A program made the translations under genes and the position numbers. Below, piece after piece: positions 36,832-46,712 of a DNA stretch of 64,000 bases (positions within the stretch are counted from its first letter, which is position 1; every line of letters starts with the position of its first letter). Source of the stretch: Saccharicrinis fermentans DSM 9555 = JCM 21142 (lineage in GTDB: Bacteria > Bacteroidota > Bacteroidia > Bacteroidales > Marinilabiliaceae); NCBI RefSeq assembly GCF_000517085.1, contig NZ_KI912107.1, positions 1,364,398-1,428,397 on the forward strand, read 5' to 3'. The notes beneath the pieces were generated by a model. The model ran no database searches. It was given only the letters and a program-made list of their open reading frames with translations, and was not told the DNA's origin.

Positions 36832-37857
36832 TTAACCCGGCTTTCTCATAGATGATGGACGTAATACAAGTTTTCCTCTCATTGAAATAACTTTGTCAGA
36901 ATAAGTTTTGACATCTCCTTCTTCAATTTGTTTTAAAAGCAAATCGGCCGATTTCTTGCCCATATCGAAATATTCTTGTTTGATTGTTGATAATGCTGGT
37001 TCAATTAACTCTGCGGATTTAGAATCTGAAAAACCAAAAAAACCTATTTCTTCAGGAATCTTGTATCCTTTATTCTTAAATTCTTTCATAGCTCCAATAG
37101 CCATAAAGTCATTGCATGAAAAAACGGCATCGGGAATATTATTACACTCAAGCATCTTTTGTGCAATTTTTTTTCCTCCTTCCACAGTGAAATGACCATC
37201 AAACAAATAAGAGTCATCAAAAGGTAACTTGTATTTTTTTAAGGCATCTTTATACCCTTTGATTCGTTTGTCTACAAAAGAAATTTCTTGGTCTGCATAA
37301 AGATGATGTATTTTTTTATATCCTTGTAATATAAGGTGTTCTGTTGCGAAGAAAGCACATTTGTAATCGTCTAAGATAACTTGGGGAGCAGGTATTTTAT
37401 CGCTAACTCTATTAAAAAAAACCATAGGCATCTCTTGTTGTACAAGTTCTTGAAAGTGTTCAATGTTGGCTGTGTTTTTACACATAGAAATGATAAGTCC
37501 ATCAACCATGTTTTCTTTCAACTTATTGAGTATATCTATTTCTGCTTTTTGATCCTCATTGGATATCATAATTAAGGCCTGATAGCCTGCTTTAATTAGG
37601 GTGTCTTGTATGCCTACAATAACTTTCGGGAAGAACATATTTGTAAATTCAGGTATCATAACACCGATTGTATAGGATCGTTTTTGGATTAATCTTTTCG
37701 CAATGGAGTTTGGAGTATATCCCATCTCTCTGGCTTTTTTTAGGATCATTTCCTTAGTATCCTTCCTTATATCGTATTTGTCATTGAATGCTCTGGAAAT
37801 TGTTGCCACCGAAACATTTAATTCTTTTGCTATATCTTTAATAGTTATGTGTTTCAT
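36832..37857 (-). CDS. LacI-family transcriptional regulator
   Basis: The protein is 341 aa. The N-terminal HTH reads TIKDIAKELNVSVATISRAFN, followed by the hinge helix with NSIAKRL, whose Leu normally inserts at a central CG step. From about residue 62 it has the periplasmic-binding-protein-like sugar-sensing domain (TIGVMIPEFTNMFF, VFFNRVSD, PDAVFSCNDFMAIGA, EEIGFFGFSD). It is cytoplasmic and dimeric. The CG-centred palindromes at 21444, 25806 and 33920 are the natural candidate operators, since this is the only LacI gene in the window and it sits at the end of that gene block. Whether the ligand relieves repression or triggers activation cannot be told. No perfect copy of the site lies in its own promoter region. 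Confidence 0.93.
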   Translation of the reverse strand: MKHITIKDIAKELNVSVATISRAFNDKYDIRKDTKEMILKKAREMGYTPNSIAKRLIQKRSYTIGVMIPEFTNMFFPKVIVGIQDTLIKAGYQALIMISNEDQKAEIDILNKLKENMVDGLIISMCKNTANIEHFQELVQQEMPMVFFNRVSDKIPAPQVILDDYKCAFFATEHLILQGYKKIHHLYADQEISFVDKRIKGYKDALKKYKLPFDDSYLFDGHFTVEGGKKIAQKMLECNNIPDAVFSCNDFMAIGAMKEFKNKGYKIPEEIGFFGFSDSKSAELIEPALSTIKQEYFDMGKKSADLLLKQIEEGDVKTYSDKVISMRGKLVLRPSSMRKPG

Positions 37858-38289
37858 GCTTCAAATATAAGAATAAAGTATTTAACATTTGTTTGCATTT
37901 GACATAAACAGTGCATTTAGAACGTTTGTTTTTTAAACTTGCTTATTTCGAAATGAATGGTTTATTGCCCAAAATCCACATCTTCAATGATGAGATATGA
38001 GAAACAAAACGAATACCAACCTTGCGGTCGATTTGTTGGTGGTTGGGTATTTAAATGAGGATTACTTACTGATTCGAAATTACGAAATATGATTATGGAA
38101 AAATTGAGACCACTTGTGTTTGCTTGAATATGTTCTGTTGATTGATAATTAAACTCATCATGCTCACACCCGAAACCCTCATACCCTATAATTCATACCT
38201 TATACCCTTCAACTCGCCGATTTAATATCTTAAAGTTATGGTTTGTTATTTGTGGGAAGATAAGTAATTTAGGTGTTGCGTCTTTTGAT
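37858..38289. other. Intergenic stretch between LacI and histidine kinase genes
   Basis: About 430 bp without a supported gene. It holds the LacI promoter region, an imperfect hairpin at 38013-38052 (AATACCAACC against GGTTGGGTATT), and a repetitive ATACCCT-rich segment at 38176-38210. A 22-codon ORF over the hairpin is probably chance. Confidence 0.5.
38176..38210 (+). repeat. ATACCCT-rich repetitive segment
   Basis: Successive units ATACCCTATA, ATACCTTATA and ACCCTTCA make a short degenerate repeat in an otherwise featureless gap. It does not form a stem or encode anything I can support. Confidence 0.4.
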
Positions 38290-40200
38290 TTAATTCTTCC
38301 AGGTGTGATTAACGGGTATGTATGGTATGGAGAGTATGAAGGTAGATCCGTGATTTTTTTTCGATTCAACTGTCAAATCACCACCCAAAAGGTTGGCATT
38401 TTCTTTTGATATGGATAATCCAAGCCCCAAGCCTCCATTTTTCCGTGATAATATTTTTTCTTCTTGCACAAAACGATCGAATATGTGTTTAATGTTATCT
38501 TTTGATATACCAACCCCTGAATCTTTTACGTATAAAATAAGCTTTTTTTCATTTATTTCATAACCTAATTTTATAAAACCCTGAGAGGTAAATTTAAGTG
38601 CATTTGTTAATAAGTTAATAAGTATCCTGTTTAAGATAGATTTATCACTTTTGATATGGGCTTTATTTTCAGGCAACGTGGTTTTAATGGTAAATGAAAG
38701 GCCTTTTTGTTTTGCCTTAATTGAAAATTGCGTGTGTAGTTCGCTCATAAAAGTGTTTAAACAAAAATAGGAAGAGTGGGTTTTTACCTGATTAGTTTCT
38801 AATCTCGACATTTCTAAAATATCATCGATAATTCGCAAAAGTTGAAAGCTTCCATTGATAATGATTTTAATGTAGTTATTCCTTTGCTCTTGATTTAGCG
38901 TATCGTCCTTTAGTAACTCAGAAAAACCCACCATGCTATTTATTGGTGTCCTTATTTCATGACTCATATTTAATAAAAATGCCAACTTTAACCGATCGCT
39001 TTCTTCGGCTCTCTCTTTTTCAATTTTAAGCTGTTTGTTTTGGGCTCTATATTCAGAATTTAATCGTTCATATTTTTCATTTTCCAATTTTAAATTCCGC
39101 TGACTTAATTTTTTTTTGTTGTTTGTGTATAATAGCAAAACCAATAAAGCGGTATAAGATATTAGGATAGCCAATAACCAATATATTTTTGCTTTATGTA
39201 ATTCAAAAAAAGTAAACTTACGATGGTAAAAGACACTTGAAGAAGGTAGTCGTTTGTGAGAAATATTCCATCTCTTTAATTCTTTCCAATCATAATTGTA
39301 TATATAGTCTGCTTTTTGATTTGGTATATGTTCTATATTTTGTCCATTAAAAATCTGCTTAATAACTTTTACTGCTTTAATTGCTTTTGAATTTGTAGAA
39401 ACCACTAATCCACCCAAAATACCAGTCTTGGCTGCTAAGATATCAGAAAAACAAAAGACAGGGCGATTGCAGTTTGTAGCCAAATCCATGCTGAATTCCT
39501 TGGCCATTACCGATTTGCCATCTAAATCCTGTGTGAATGATAGGTGATAAACCAAGGAATTTTCAGGTAAGTTTTTTACTGAATCTAATAATGTATTTTT
39601 GCTTAAATTCGCTAAGTAGTTGAAAGAAATGGAATCTTTTAAATGGTTTATGTCACGGTTAAATAGTTTCAGTGTGTGATTAGATAATTCATTATGGGCT
39701 GTGATGACATATATTTTTTTTGTTTTAGGAAAAAGACTCAAAGCATGCTCAATCATTGGTTTAAAATAATATTCATGATTAATTACAATGGCATTAGGTA
39801 AGTCTTTCGCTGTTTTATTAGAAACATCAATTAATACTTTAGGAATATCAGGAAAGAGGTTTCTTTCAATGATAAATTGAACTGCGTTGATTTTACAGAG
39901 TACGATAACATCGGGTAAGTCATTTTGGTATTTATAACGAAGTGAATTCTCTAAGATATTTTTGTATTCTTCTGATTTGTAGAGTATTAAATCGGTGTAT
40001 TCCGAGGCTAATTCAATGTCAAAGGTAGTAATGTGTTTAAGAGATTCCTTAAATTGATTGTTAAAAACATTGTTCCAGGGGCGAACTTCTTCTAATGAAT
40101 GGATGATTAAAATTTTTTTGAACGTTACATTATTTTTTTTTGAATACCCTAATAGTGCGAATGGTGTCAATGCTAATATAATTAGTGTTGTTTTATTCAT
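38290..40200 (-). CDS. Membrane sensor histidine kinase with periplasmic-binding-type sensor
   Basis: The protein is 636 aa. A signal or TM segment at residues 1-19 is followed by a periplasmic domain of about 300 residues resembling ABC sugar-binding proteins (ILIIHSLEEVRPWN, LPDVIVLCKINAVQFI, GGLVVSTNSKA). A second TM helix lies near residue 340 (IYWLLAILISYTALLVLLL). A coiled-coil linker precedes the HisKA domain with the phosphoacceptor His in NMSHEIRTP. The HATPase domain has NLLTNALKFT (N box), VKDSGVGIS and GGLGLGLSI (G boxes). There is no receiver or AraC output domain, and no response regulator gene is next to it, so its partner must be elsewhere. It probably senses a small extracellular ligand. 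Confidence 0.88.
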   Translation of the reverse strand: MNKTTLIILALTPFALLGYSKKNNVTFKKILIIHSLEEVRPWNNVFNNQFKESLKHITTFDIELASEYTDLILYKSEEYKNILENSLRYKYQNDLPDVIVLCKINAVQFIIERNLFPDIPKVLIDVSNKTAKDLPNAIVINHEYYFKPMIEHALSLFPKTKKIYVITAHNELSNHTLKLFNRDINHLKDSISFNYLANLSKNTLLDSVKNLPENSLVYHLSFTQDLDGKSVMAKEFSMDLATNCNRPVFCFSDILAAKTGILGGLVVSTNSKAIKAVKVIKQIFNGQNIEHIPNQKADYIYNYDWKELKRWNISHKRLPSSSVFYHRKFTFFELHKAKIYWLLAILISYTALLVLLLYTNNKKKLSQRNLKLENEKYERLNSEYRAQNKQLKIEKERAEESDRLKLAFLLNMSHEIRTPINSMVGFSELLKDDTLNQEQRNNYIKIIINGSFQLLRIIDDILEMSRLETNQVKTHSSYFCLNTFMSELHTQFSIKAKQKGLSFTIKTTLPENKAHIKSDKSILNRILINLLTNALKFTSQGFIKLGYEINEKKLILYVKDSGVGISKDNIKHIFDRFVQEEKILSRKNGGLGLGLSISKENANLLGGDLTVESKKNHGSTFILSIPYIPVNHTWKN

Positions 40201-40713
40201 TATTCCACGCTTTCTTTATCTATCCTAGAGGATATCAGTACCAATTTGGATGATTAAATAATTTTTAACCCTAAAAAATGTATTAGAATATTTATTGCAA
40301 CGTTAAAAACGTTGTCAGTTAACTTATTTAAATCTATCATAGCGGAGCTATGCATTCTTTTAACAAGCTTTTGGTTGGGTGTACTTTTATACTCATAATA
40401 AAGTTCTAATGTGTTGTTGTGGTTAAATAGTATTAAAGGAATTGTGATTCATTAAAAAATGATCTTTTAAGAAATCAAAATATACAAGATTTATTAGATA
40501 AATGCAATATATTAGTCCATTATGTTCTTTTTTTCAAATCATTAAAGATCATATAATGGCAAATAATAGGTTTGTGGTAAAACAGGAGGAGCTTACCTTT
40601 AACTTTGTGTTGTAAAAAATATGATGTTGTAATACAATATAATATTGGGAAGTGGTAATGGTTATTAATGAGAGAATAGACTTGTTTATTTTGTGATTTC
40701 TCTTCTTGATAAT
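40201..40713. other. Intergenic stretch between kinase and AraC genes
   Basis: About 510 bp without a supported gene. It contains a perfect 17-bp hairpin or operator, CAACGTT-AAA-AACGTTG at 40298-40314, in the region that should hold the kinase promoter. The rest is AT-rich and shows nothing I can name. Confidence 0.5.
40298..40314. promoter_or_regulatory. Perfect inverted repeat upstream of the histidine kinase gene
   Basis: Arms CAACGTT and AACGTTG with a 3-nt centre, about 100 bp upstream of the kinase start. It could be a regulator site or a short hairpin; no T-run follows on either strand. Confidence 0.4.
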
Positions 40714-41592
40714 TTACAATACATTTCTTGTTCCGGTGAAATTAGTTCTAAATTCACTGGGAGTACAATCTTGTTTTTTGCGGAATATGCGGTTAAAATT
40801 TGAAATATTATTGAAGCCACATTCAAAGCAAATTTCAGAAATGCTTTTGTTGGTTTCGATTAAAGACCTAGTTGCAATGCCCAGCCTAATTTCGTTTACA
40901 AAATCAACGAAGGACTTGCCGGTGCGTTGTTTGATCAAACGACTGAAAGAGACTACAGACATGTTAATTAGCTGGGCTGCATCTTCAACTTTAAGTTTTT
41001 GAGCATAATTCTCCTTGATGTAATTATATACTGTTTCAATTCTTTCGCTATTATGGAAATCGCTTTGGCGCTGAAAGGCTACGTTGGTTAATAATTGCTG
41101 GTCACGAGAAATGGCTAAATCGTATAGTAAGGACTGGAATTCAAGAAAGCTATCAAAACCTCTTTTTTTACTTAACTCAAACAATTTTGGCTCTATTAGT
41201 TTAATGGTTTCTTGGGAGAAAAGAATTCCCCTATTGGCGTTGATAAAAAGTTCTTTGATAGGTTTTAATAGGTTTCGGTTGGATAAAGCCTCGTCAAAAA
41301 GCTCACGTGGAAACTGAATAGTGATCTCGTGAATATCATCTTCGGGATTATAATGCCCATTTTCCCAACCGTGATAAAGGTTAGGACCGGCCATTACCAA
41401 TTCTTTATCTTGAATTTCGCCAATATGATCACCAACTATTCGTTTGGCTCGCTTTGCATTAGCAATATAGTTGATTTCAAACTCAGGGTGAAAATGCAAA
41501 GGAAAATCGAAGCCTTTTCTTACTCTGTCAAATATTAAAAAACAATCATTTTCTTTTAGGGGAGTAATTTCTCTATGTATATGATCTTTCAT
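40714..41592 (-). CDS. AraC-family transcriptional regulator (cupin + AraC HTH)
   Basis: The protein is 292 aa. The N-terminal cupin-like sensor domain includes DFPLHFHPEFEINYI and NLYHGWENG. The C-terminal part (from about residue 185) is a double HTH: LKVEDAAQLINMSVVSFSRL is the first helix pair, and SISEICFECGFNNISNFNRIFRK is the second, followed by TPSEFR. It is cytoplasmic. It is transcribed divergently from the mannan SusC gene, with 354 bp between the starts, so it is the natural regulator of that PUL, probably an activator responding to manno-oligosaccharides. No receiver domain is present, unlike the hybrid regulators common in Bacteroides. Confidence 0.92.
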   Translation of the reverse strand: MKDHIHREITPLKENDCFLIFDRVRKGFDFPLHFHPEFEINYIANAKRAKRIVGDHIGEIQDKELVMAGPNLYHGWENGHYNPEDDIHEITIQFPRELFDEALSNRNLLKPIKELFINANRGILFSQETIKLIEPKLFELSKKRGFDSFLEFQSLLYDLAISRDQQLLTNVAFQRQSDFHNSERIETVYNYIKENYAQKLKVEDAAQLINMSVVSFSRLIKQRTGKSFVDFVNEIRLGIATRSLIETNKSISEICFECGFNNISNFNRIFRKKQDCTPSEFRTNFTGTRNVL

Positions 41593-41852
41593 TTATATAG
41601 GTGTAAAAATAATCACTTGTTATTTATAATAGTATTGGTAATATTCCAAAAAACAATGTAAATATAATAAAAATAGTTGTGCATATTGTTAATAAATGTA
41701 ATTATATGTGTGAGTTAATATAGTTGGTTATTGATTTAATTATTTGGTAATTAATAGTTAAGCAAGTGTTTGTCTGGGAGGCGATATATTGTGTGTTTGT
41801 ATTTAAGTGAAATATTGGTGAAATAATAGTATTGATGAATGATATAAAACTA

Positions 41853-41884
41853 TTTGATGTGGCTTATGATGGAGTATATATTTG
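41853..41884 (+). promoter_or_regulatory. Bacteroidota-type promoter for the mannan PUL
   Basis: A -33 TTTG at 41853-41856 and a -7 TATATTTG (matching TAnnTTTG) at 41877-41884, separated by 20 bp, as in sigma-ABfr promoters. The expected start site is near 41891, about 55 bp before the SusC ATG. It lies in the divergent region shared with the AraC gene. Confidence 0.7.
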
Positions 41885-41946
41885 CAATAATGATTTATTT
41901 CCGGAAATCTGATTAGTGAAATGTATAATTAAATCTTAGAAAACAG

Positions 41947-44900
41947 ATGAATATGAAAAGGAATCTGCGATTATTCTTGACGCTGCTAATAATGTCTACC
42001 TGCTGGGTAGCATTTGCACAGGAAAGATCCATAAGCGGAGAGGTAGTTGATTCGAATGGAGAATCGATGCCAGGAGTTTCTATTGTAGTAAAAGGAACTA
42101 CCAATGGAACTATTACCAATGTTGATGGTAAGTATGTTGTGAGTAATGTGTCGGAAGATGCTACTTTGGTTTTTTCATTTATTGGCTTTGATGCACAGGA
42201 AATACCTGTAAAAGGGAAAAGCAATATTAATGTAACATTGGCAGCTTCTGTACAGGATATTGACGAAGTTGTGGTGGTGGGTTATGGTTCGTTACGTAAA
42301 AGTGATTTAACTGGAGCTGTAGCAAAAGTGGGAGGAGAAGAGCTTAAAGGACCATCTACACCCGATGCGGTTCAGGCTTTGCAAGGAAAAGTTGCAGGTG
42401 TAAATATTACACCTAGCTCAGGAGAGCCGGGAGCTGGTATGAATATTAGTATCCGTGGTACTGGTTCATGGAGTAATTCTTCACCTTTATATGTGGTAGA
42501 TGGATTTCCGATGAGCGATTTAAGCTCTGTAGATCCTGCTAATATTGAAAGTATCGAAATTTTAAAAGATGCATCGGCAACCGCCATTTATGGTTCGCGT
42601 GGTGCCAATGGAGTTGTGCTTGTATCTACCAAACAAGGTAAAGAAGGTAAAATGCAATTTGAGGTTTCTGCATATGGTGGAGCACAATGGACTTCTAACA
42701 CCATTGATATGGTAACGGCTTCTGAATTTGCTACTTTACGTTTAGAGGCTTATGCCAACGATGGTGCTTCGGTTCCTTCGGATGAACAGCGTATATTAAA
42801 TGAGGTAATTGCCAACAATAGCAAAGGAACTGATTGGCAAGATGAAATGTTTAGAATAGCACCTATTCAAAACTACTCTATTTCGGCCCGTGGAGGTAGT
42901 GAAAAAAGCACATATAATCTAGGTGTTACTTATTTTAACCAGGAAGGTTTAATTAAGAATAGTGGAATGAAGAAGTTATATACTTACATCAATAATAAGT
43001 ATAATTTCACTGAAAAAGTAAGTTTGGATGCCAATATTTCATATTCTACTTACAAAAAGAATAATCATAATAACGATAGTTTCAGCGGTGCTTTACCAGT
43101 AGGAATTCGGATGGATCCTTTAACGCCTGCGTGGGATGATTTTACAAATAATTATGGTTCGCGTTTCATGGGAGGAGTTGTTGTAACGAACCCTATGCGT
43201 GCAATTGATGCTTCTAAAGATCAAACAAAGGGCGATCATCGTTTGGTGTCTAACTTTACCTTGAATATTGATGATATTTTTGTTGAAGGATTAAGTTTTA
43301 GAACAATGGGAGCAGCACAGCTAACATTCTTTAATTCTAAAAACTATTACGAAGAGTATTATATTGCAGTGGATCAGCGAAACGATCTAAGCTCGTTGTA
43401 TGAGCAACGTGGTAGCAATACCGCATTAACCTGGAATGGATTTTTTAATTATGTAAAAAGAACGGGTAATCATAGTATCAATGCTACATTGGGTTCTGAG
43501 GTGCAAGTCTTTAAGACCAGTAATATTTCGGGTACAAGATATGATATTCCAGGTGTCCAGGACTTAATGTACTTCGACCAATCTAAAGATCCGGTTAATT
43601 TTCAGTTAAATGGTGAAGGCGAAGAAAATAGAATATTATCTTATTTTGCACGTGCCAACTACTCTTTTAAAGATAAATATTTATTTACAGCAACTATTCG
43701 TGCTGATGGTTCTTCTAAATTTCACGAAGATCAACGTTGGGGATATTTCCCTTCATTTTCTGCAGGTTGGAATATAAAAGAAGAACCCTTTATGCAAGAT
43801 ATTGATGTTCTTACGCGCTTGAAGTTTCGAGGAGGTTGGGGACAAGTGGGTAATGCCAATGCGGTAGGAGCCTGGAATTACTTGTCGCTAATGAGCTTGG
43901 GATATACTTATGTGTTTGGAGAATCGGCTGCCGAAGGTGCCAAAGCAGCTGTATTAAGTAATAAGGACTTAAAGTGGGAAGTGTCTGAACAAATGAACCT
44001 AGGTTTAGATATCGGTTTATTTGACCAGCGCTTAGGTGTAACTTTAGATTGGTTTGACAGACGTACCAATGATATGCAAATCAGTAAGCCTATTCCTTAT
44101 TATGTAGGAGCCGGACGACCTGTAGTGAATGCTGCTTCTATGAAAAACGCCGGTTTTGAATTTACGGTGGGCTGGAACGATAAAAAAGGTGACTTTAAAT
44201 ATGATATTAGCTTAAATGGCTCCATAGTAAATCAGGAAATTACTGATATGGCTGGTGGAGAAGCTATATCTGGTGGTCGTATGAATGGATGGGCCGGAAA
44301 CGCAGAGTTCACTACTCGTACCGAAAAAGGTTACGAAATTGGATATTTCTATGGCATTAAAACAGATGGAATCTTTACTTCGCAACAAGAACTAGATGCG
44401 TATACGAAAGATGGAAATCCAATTCAACCGAATGCTGAAATTGGAGATGTGAAGTTTGTAGATGATAATGATGACGGTAAGATAGATGGTGAGGATCGTG
44501 CTTATTTAGGAAGTGCTGCACCTGATTTTTCTGGAGGTTTAAATCTTGGTTTAGAATATAAAGGAATTGATTTTCGTGCTTCTTTAGTCGGTGTATTTGG
44601 TAACGAAATTGTGAATGGTATCAACTATTGGATTAATACTTCAGGTGTACTTTCTAATTATCGTACAGATAGATTAGACCGCTGGTCTGCTGATAACCCT
44701 ACTGGTACGGAGCCAAGAATGACAGCGGCAGATGCCAACCAAAATAGTCGCTTCTCAGATCGTTATGTAGAGGATGGTTCTTATGTTCGTTTACGTAATG
44801 TTCAGTTAGGTTATTCACTACCAAAGTCTATTATTGCTCCATTAAAACTTTCAAAAGTTCGTATTTATATGTCATGTGATAACTTGTTAACCTTCACAAG

Positions 44901-45021
44901 TTACTCTGGTTGGACACCTGAACTCGGAAACTTAGATGGTGCTAATCTCGCTCCGGGAGTCGATTATGCAACCTATCCAACACCTGTGATTTTAACAGGT
45001 GGTATCAATGTTAATTTCTAA
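41947..45021 (+). CDS. SusC/RagA-like TonB-dependent transporter (mannan PUL)
   Basis: The protein is 1024 aa with a signal peptide ending at WVAFAQ. An internal ATG two codons in is an equally good start. The carboxypeptidase-like sandwich (RSISGEVVDSNGESMPGVSIVVKG) runs to about residue 105, followed by the TonB box DEVVVVGYG. The plug has VAGVNITPSSGEPGAGM, IRGTGSW, VVDGFPMSD and ILKDASATAIYGSRGANG, and then the barrel ends GGINVNF. It imports manno-oligosaccharides through the outer membrane with the SusD 18 bp downstream. The substrate is inferred from the GH26, GH130, epimerase and beta-mannosidase genes behind it. Confidence 0.94.
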   Translation: MNMKRNLRLFLTLLIMSTCWVAFAQERSISGEVVDSNGESMPGVSIVVKGTTNGTITNVDGKYVVSNVSEDATLVFSFIGFDAQEIPVKGKSNINVTLAASVQDIDEVVVVGYGSLRKSDLTGAVAKVGGEELKGPSTPDAVQALQGKVAGVNITPSSGEPGAGMNISIRGTGSWSNSSPLYVVDGFPMSDLSSVDPANIESIEILKDASATAIYGSRGANGVVLVSTKQGKEGKMQFEVSAYGGAQWTSNTIDMVTASEFATLRLEAYANDGASVPSDEQRILNEVIANNSKGTDWQDEMFRIAPIQNYSISARGGSEKSTYNLGVTYFNQEGLIKNSGMKKLYTYINNKYNFTEKVSLDANISYSTYKKNNHNNDSFSGALPVGIRMDPLTPAWDDFTNNYGSRFMGGVVVTNPMRAIDASKDQTKGDHRLVSNFTLNIDDIFVEGLSFRTMGAAQLTFFNSKNYYEEYYIAVDQRNDLSSLYEQRGSNTALTWNGFFNYVKRTGNHSINATLGSEVQVFKTSNISGTRYDIPGVQDLMYFDQSKDPVNFQLNGEGEENRILSYFARANYSFKDKYLFTATIRADGSSKFHEDQRWGYFPSFSAGWNIKEEPFMQDIDVLTRLKFRGGWGQVGNANAVGAWNYLSLMSLGYTYVFGESAAEGAKAAVLSNKDLKWEVSEQMNLGLDIGLFDQRLGVTLDWFDRRTNDMQISKPIPYYVGAGRPVVNAASMKNAGFEFTVGWNDKKGDFKYDISLNGSIVNQEITDMAGGEAISGGRMNGWAGNAEFTTRTEKGYEIGYFYGIKTDGIFTSQQELDAYTKDGNPIQPNAEIGDVKFVDDNDDGKIDGEDRAYLGSAAPDFSGGLNLGLEYKGIDFRASLVGVFGNEIVNGINYWINTSGVLSNYRTDRLDRWSADNPTGTEPRMTAADANQNSRFSDRYVEDGSYVRLRNVQLGYSLPKSIIAPLKLSKVRIYMSCDNLLTFTSYSGWTPELGNLDGANLAPGVDYATYPTPVILTGGINVNF

Positions 45022-45039
45022 ATTGAAAAATAGATAGAG

Positions 45040-46698
45040 ATGAAAAAGTTATTATATATAAGTGCAATACTCACTACCTTCATGGTTACGGCTTGTTCCG
45101 ATTTTTTGGAAGTAGACCCAATTGCACGCGAAACAGAAGAAAATTTCTTTGAAACACCCGATAACGCCATACTTGCCATCAACGGTATTTACGATGTTAT
45201 TGGGCAATCGGAAGGTTCAGGTCATGATGGACAATGGTTAACGCATAATTATGAGTTCTTCTTTGGTGATTTATTGGCTGATGATGCAGAAAAAGGATCT
45301 AAAGAGGCTGATTTACAAACTGTTCAAGATATGGTTGAGTGGAGGCCTGGAACTTCTAATAGTGTATTAGAATCTGTTTGGATAAAATGTTTTGATGGAA
45401 TATACAGAGCTAATATAGCTTTAAAATGGTTGCCACAAAGTTCTTTGGATGCGGATTTAAAGTCGCGTTTAGAGGGTGAGGCTTATTTTCTTAAGGGATA
45501 TTTTTATTTTTATTTGGTTCGTGTATTTGGTGGTGTGCCATTATTCGATGAGCCTGTAGAATCAGGTGAGTTCGGTACTATTCCACGTGCATCATATCAT
45601 GAGACTTTTGAATATGCGGCTTTGCATTTTGAAAAAGCAATAGAACGCTTACCGAATAAATCGGATTATGCCAGTAGCGATATGGGACGTGCCACACTAG
45701 GTGCTGCACAGGGATATTTAGCTCGTCTTCGTATGTATCAAATTAGTATGGATGCTGAGGCAACGGTAACATATCAAGATGTCAAAGAATTGACTTCTGC
45801 TATTATCGGCTCAGGGCAATATTCCCTAATGACTAATTATGCACAGTTGTTTGAGTTTATTGGAGAAAATGGCAGTGAGTCTATTTTTGAATTACAGATG
45901 GTTGAAGGGAGTACAGCCAATGCTCCAGCAAAAACAGGAACTAACCTAAGTCAGTTTACGGGTAACCGTGGTGATTGGGGATGGGGATTCCAGAATCCAA
46001 CCCAGGATTTAGTGGATGCATTCGAAAGCCAAGACCCTCGTTTAAGTTGTTCAATTTATGGTCCTGCATACAATGGAGGGGTCGTTCAGGGAGCTGCTTA
46101 TGATTATAAGATGGAGGAAATGATGACGCCGTACTTAAATAGAAAAACAGCTTTGGCTGATGCTGAAAAACCTTCTATTACCAAAAGTAGTGCTTATAAT
46201 ATCCGTAAGATGCGTTATGCCGAGATTCTTCTATTACATGCCGAGGTTGAAATTGAATTAGGTAATTATATAGCAGCTGAAGATATTATTGAGTCTATTA
46301 GAGCTCGTGCCCGTACAAGTACTATGGCGCGTGGTTTTGCCGAAGGGCAGTTAAGCTACCCTTCAACAGGTTGGGGAGGGAACCTTCCTTATTTAGGCTT
46401 GCCTACAGAAAGAGATGCTGCCATAGATTTATTGCTGAAAGAGAAACGTGTTGAAATGGCCAATGAGGGTCTGCGTTTTTGGGATTTAGTGCGTCACGGT
46501 AAGTATTTAGATATGTTAGACCATAAGCAAGCTACCTTTAAAAATAACGATGGCAGTCTTCGTTATGAAAGTGTAAACTTAAGAGCGAATTGTTTAGAGA
46601 AATGTATTGATGGTAAAAATGGGGTAAAAGTACCATTGATGCCAATTCCGGAATCAGAAGTAAATGATTGGGACTTAACTCAAAATAAAGGATATTAA
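45040..46698 (+). CDS. SusD/RagB-like surface glycan-binding lipoprotein (mannan PUL)
   Basis: The protein is 552 aa. The lipobox MVTAC is followed by SDFLEVDP, which fits surface export. SusD signatures include EGEAYFLKGYFYFYLVRVFGGVP, ATLGAAQGYLARLRMYQ and DLLLKEKRVEMANEGLRFWDLVRHG, ending DLTQNKGY. It binds mannan fragments at the surface as the lid of the preceding SusC. The next gene, a glycan-binding lipoprotein, starts 14 bp downstream. Confidence 0.93.
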   Translation: MKKLLYISAILTTFMVTACSDFLEVDPIARETEENFFETPDNAILAINGIYDVIGQSEGSGHDGQWLTHNYEFFFGDLLADDAEKGSKEADLQTVQDMVEWRPGTSNSVLESVWIKCFDGIYRANIALKWLPQSSLDADLKSRLEGEAYFLKGYFYFYLVRVFGGVPLFDEPVESGEFGTIPRASYHETFEYAALHFEKAIERLPNKSDYASSDMGRATLGAAQGYLARLRMYQISMDAEATVTYQDVKELTSAIIGSGQYSLMTNYAQLFEFIGENGSESIFELQMVEGSTANAPAKTGTNLSQFTGNRGDWGWGFQNPTQDLVDAFESQDPRLSCSIYGPAYNGGVVQGAAYDYKMEEMMTPYLNRKTALADAEKPSITKSSAYNIRKMRYAEILLLHAEVEIELGNYIAAEDIIESIRARARTSTMARGFAEGQLSYPSTGWGGNLPYLGLPTERDAAIDLLLKEKRVEMANEGLRFWDLVRHGKYLDMLDHKQATFKNNDGSLRYESVNLRANCLEKCIDGKNGVKVPLMPIPESEVNDWDLTQNKGY

Positions 46699-46712
46699 TA
46701 AATTAAACTGCA

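Noticed and set aside
37995-38063. 22-codon ORF starting MRYEKQNEYQ
   Set aside because: It overlaps an imperfect hairpin, is very short, and has no promoter or ribosome-binding signal.
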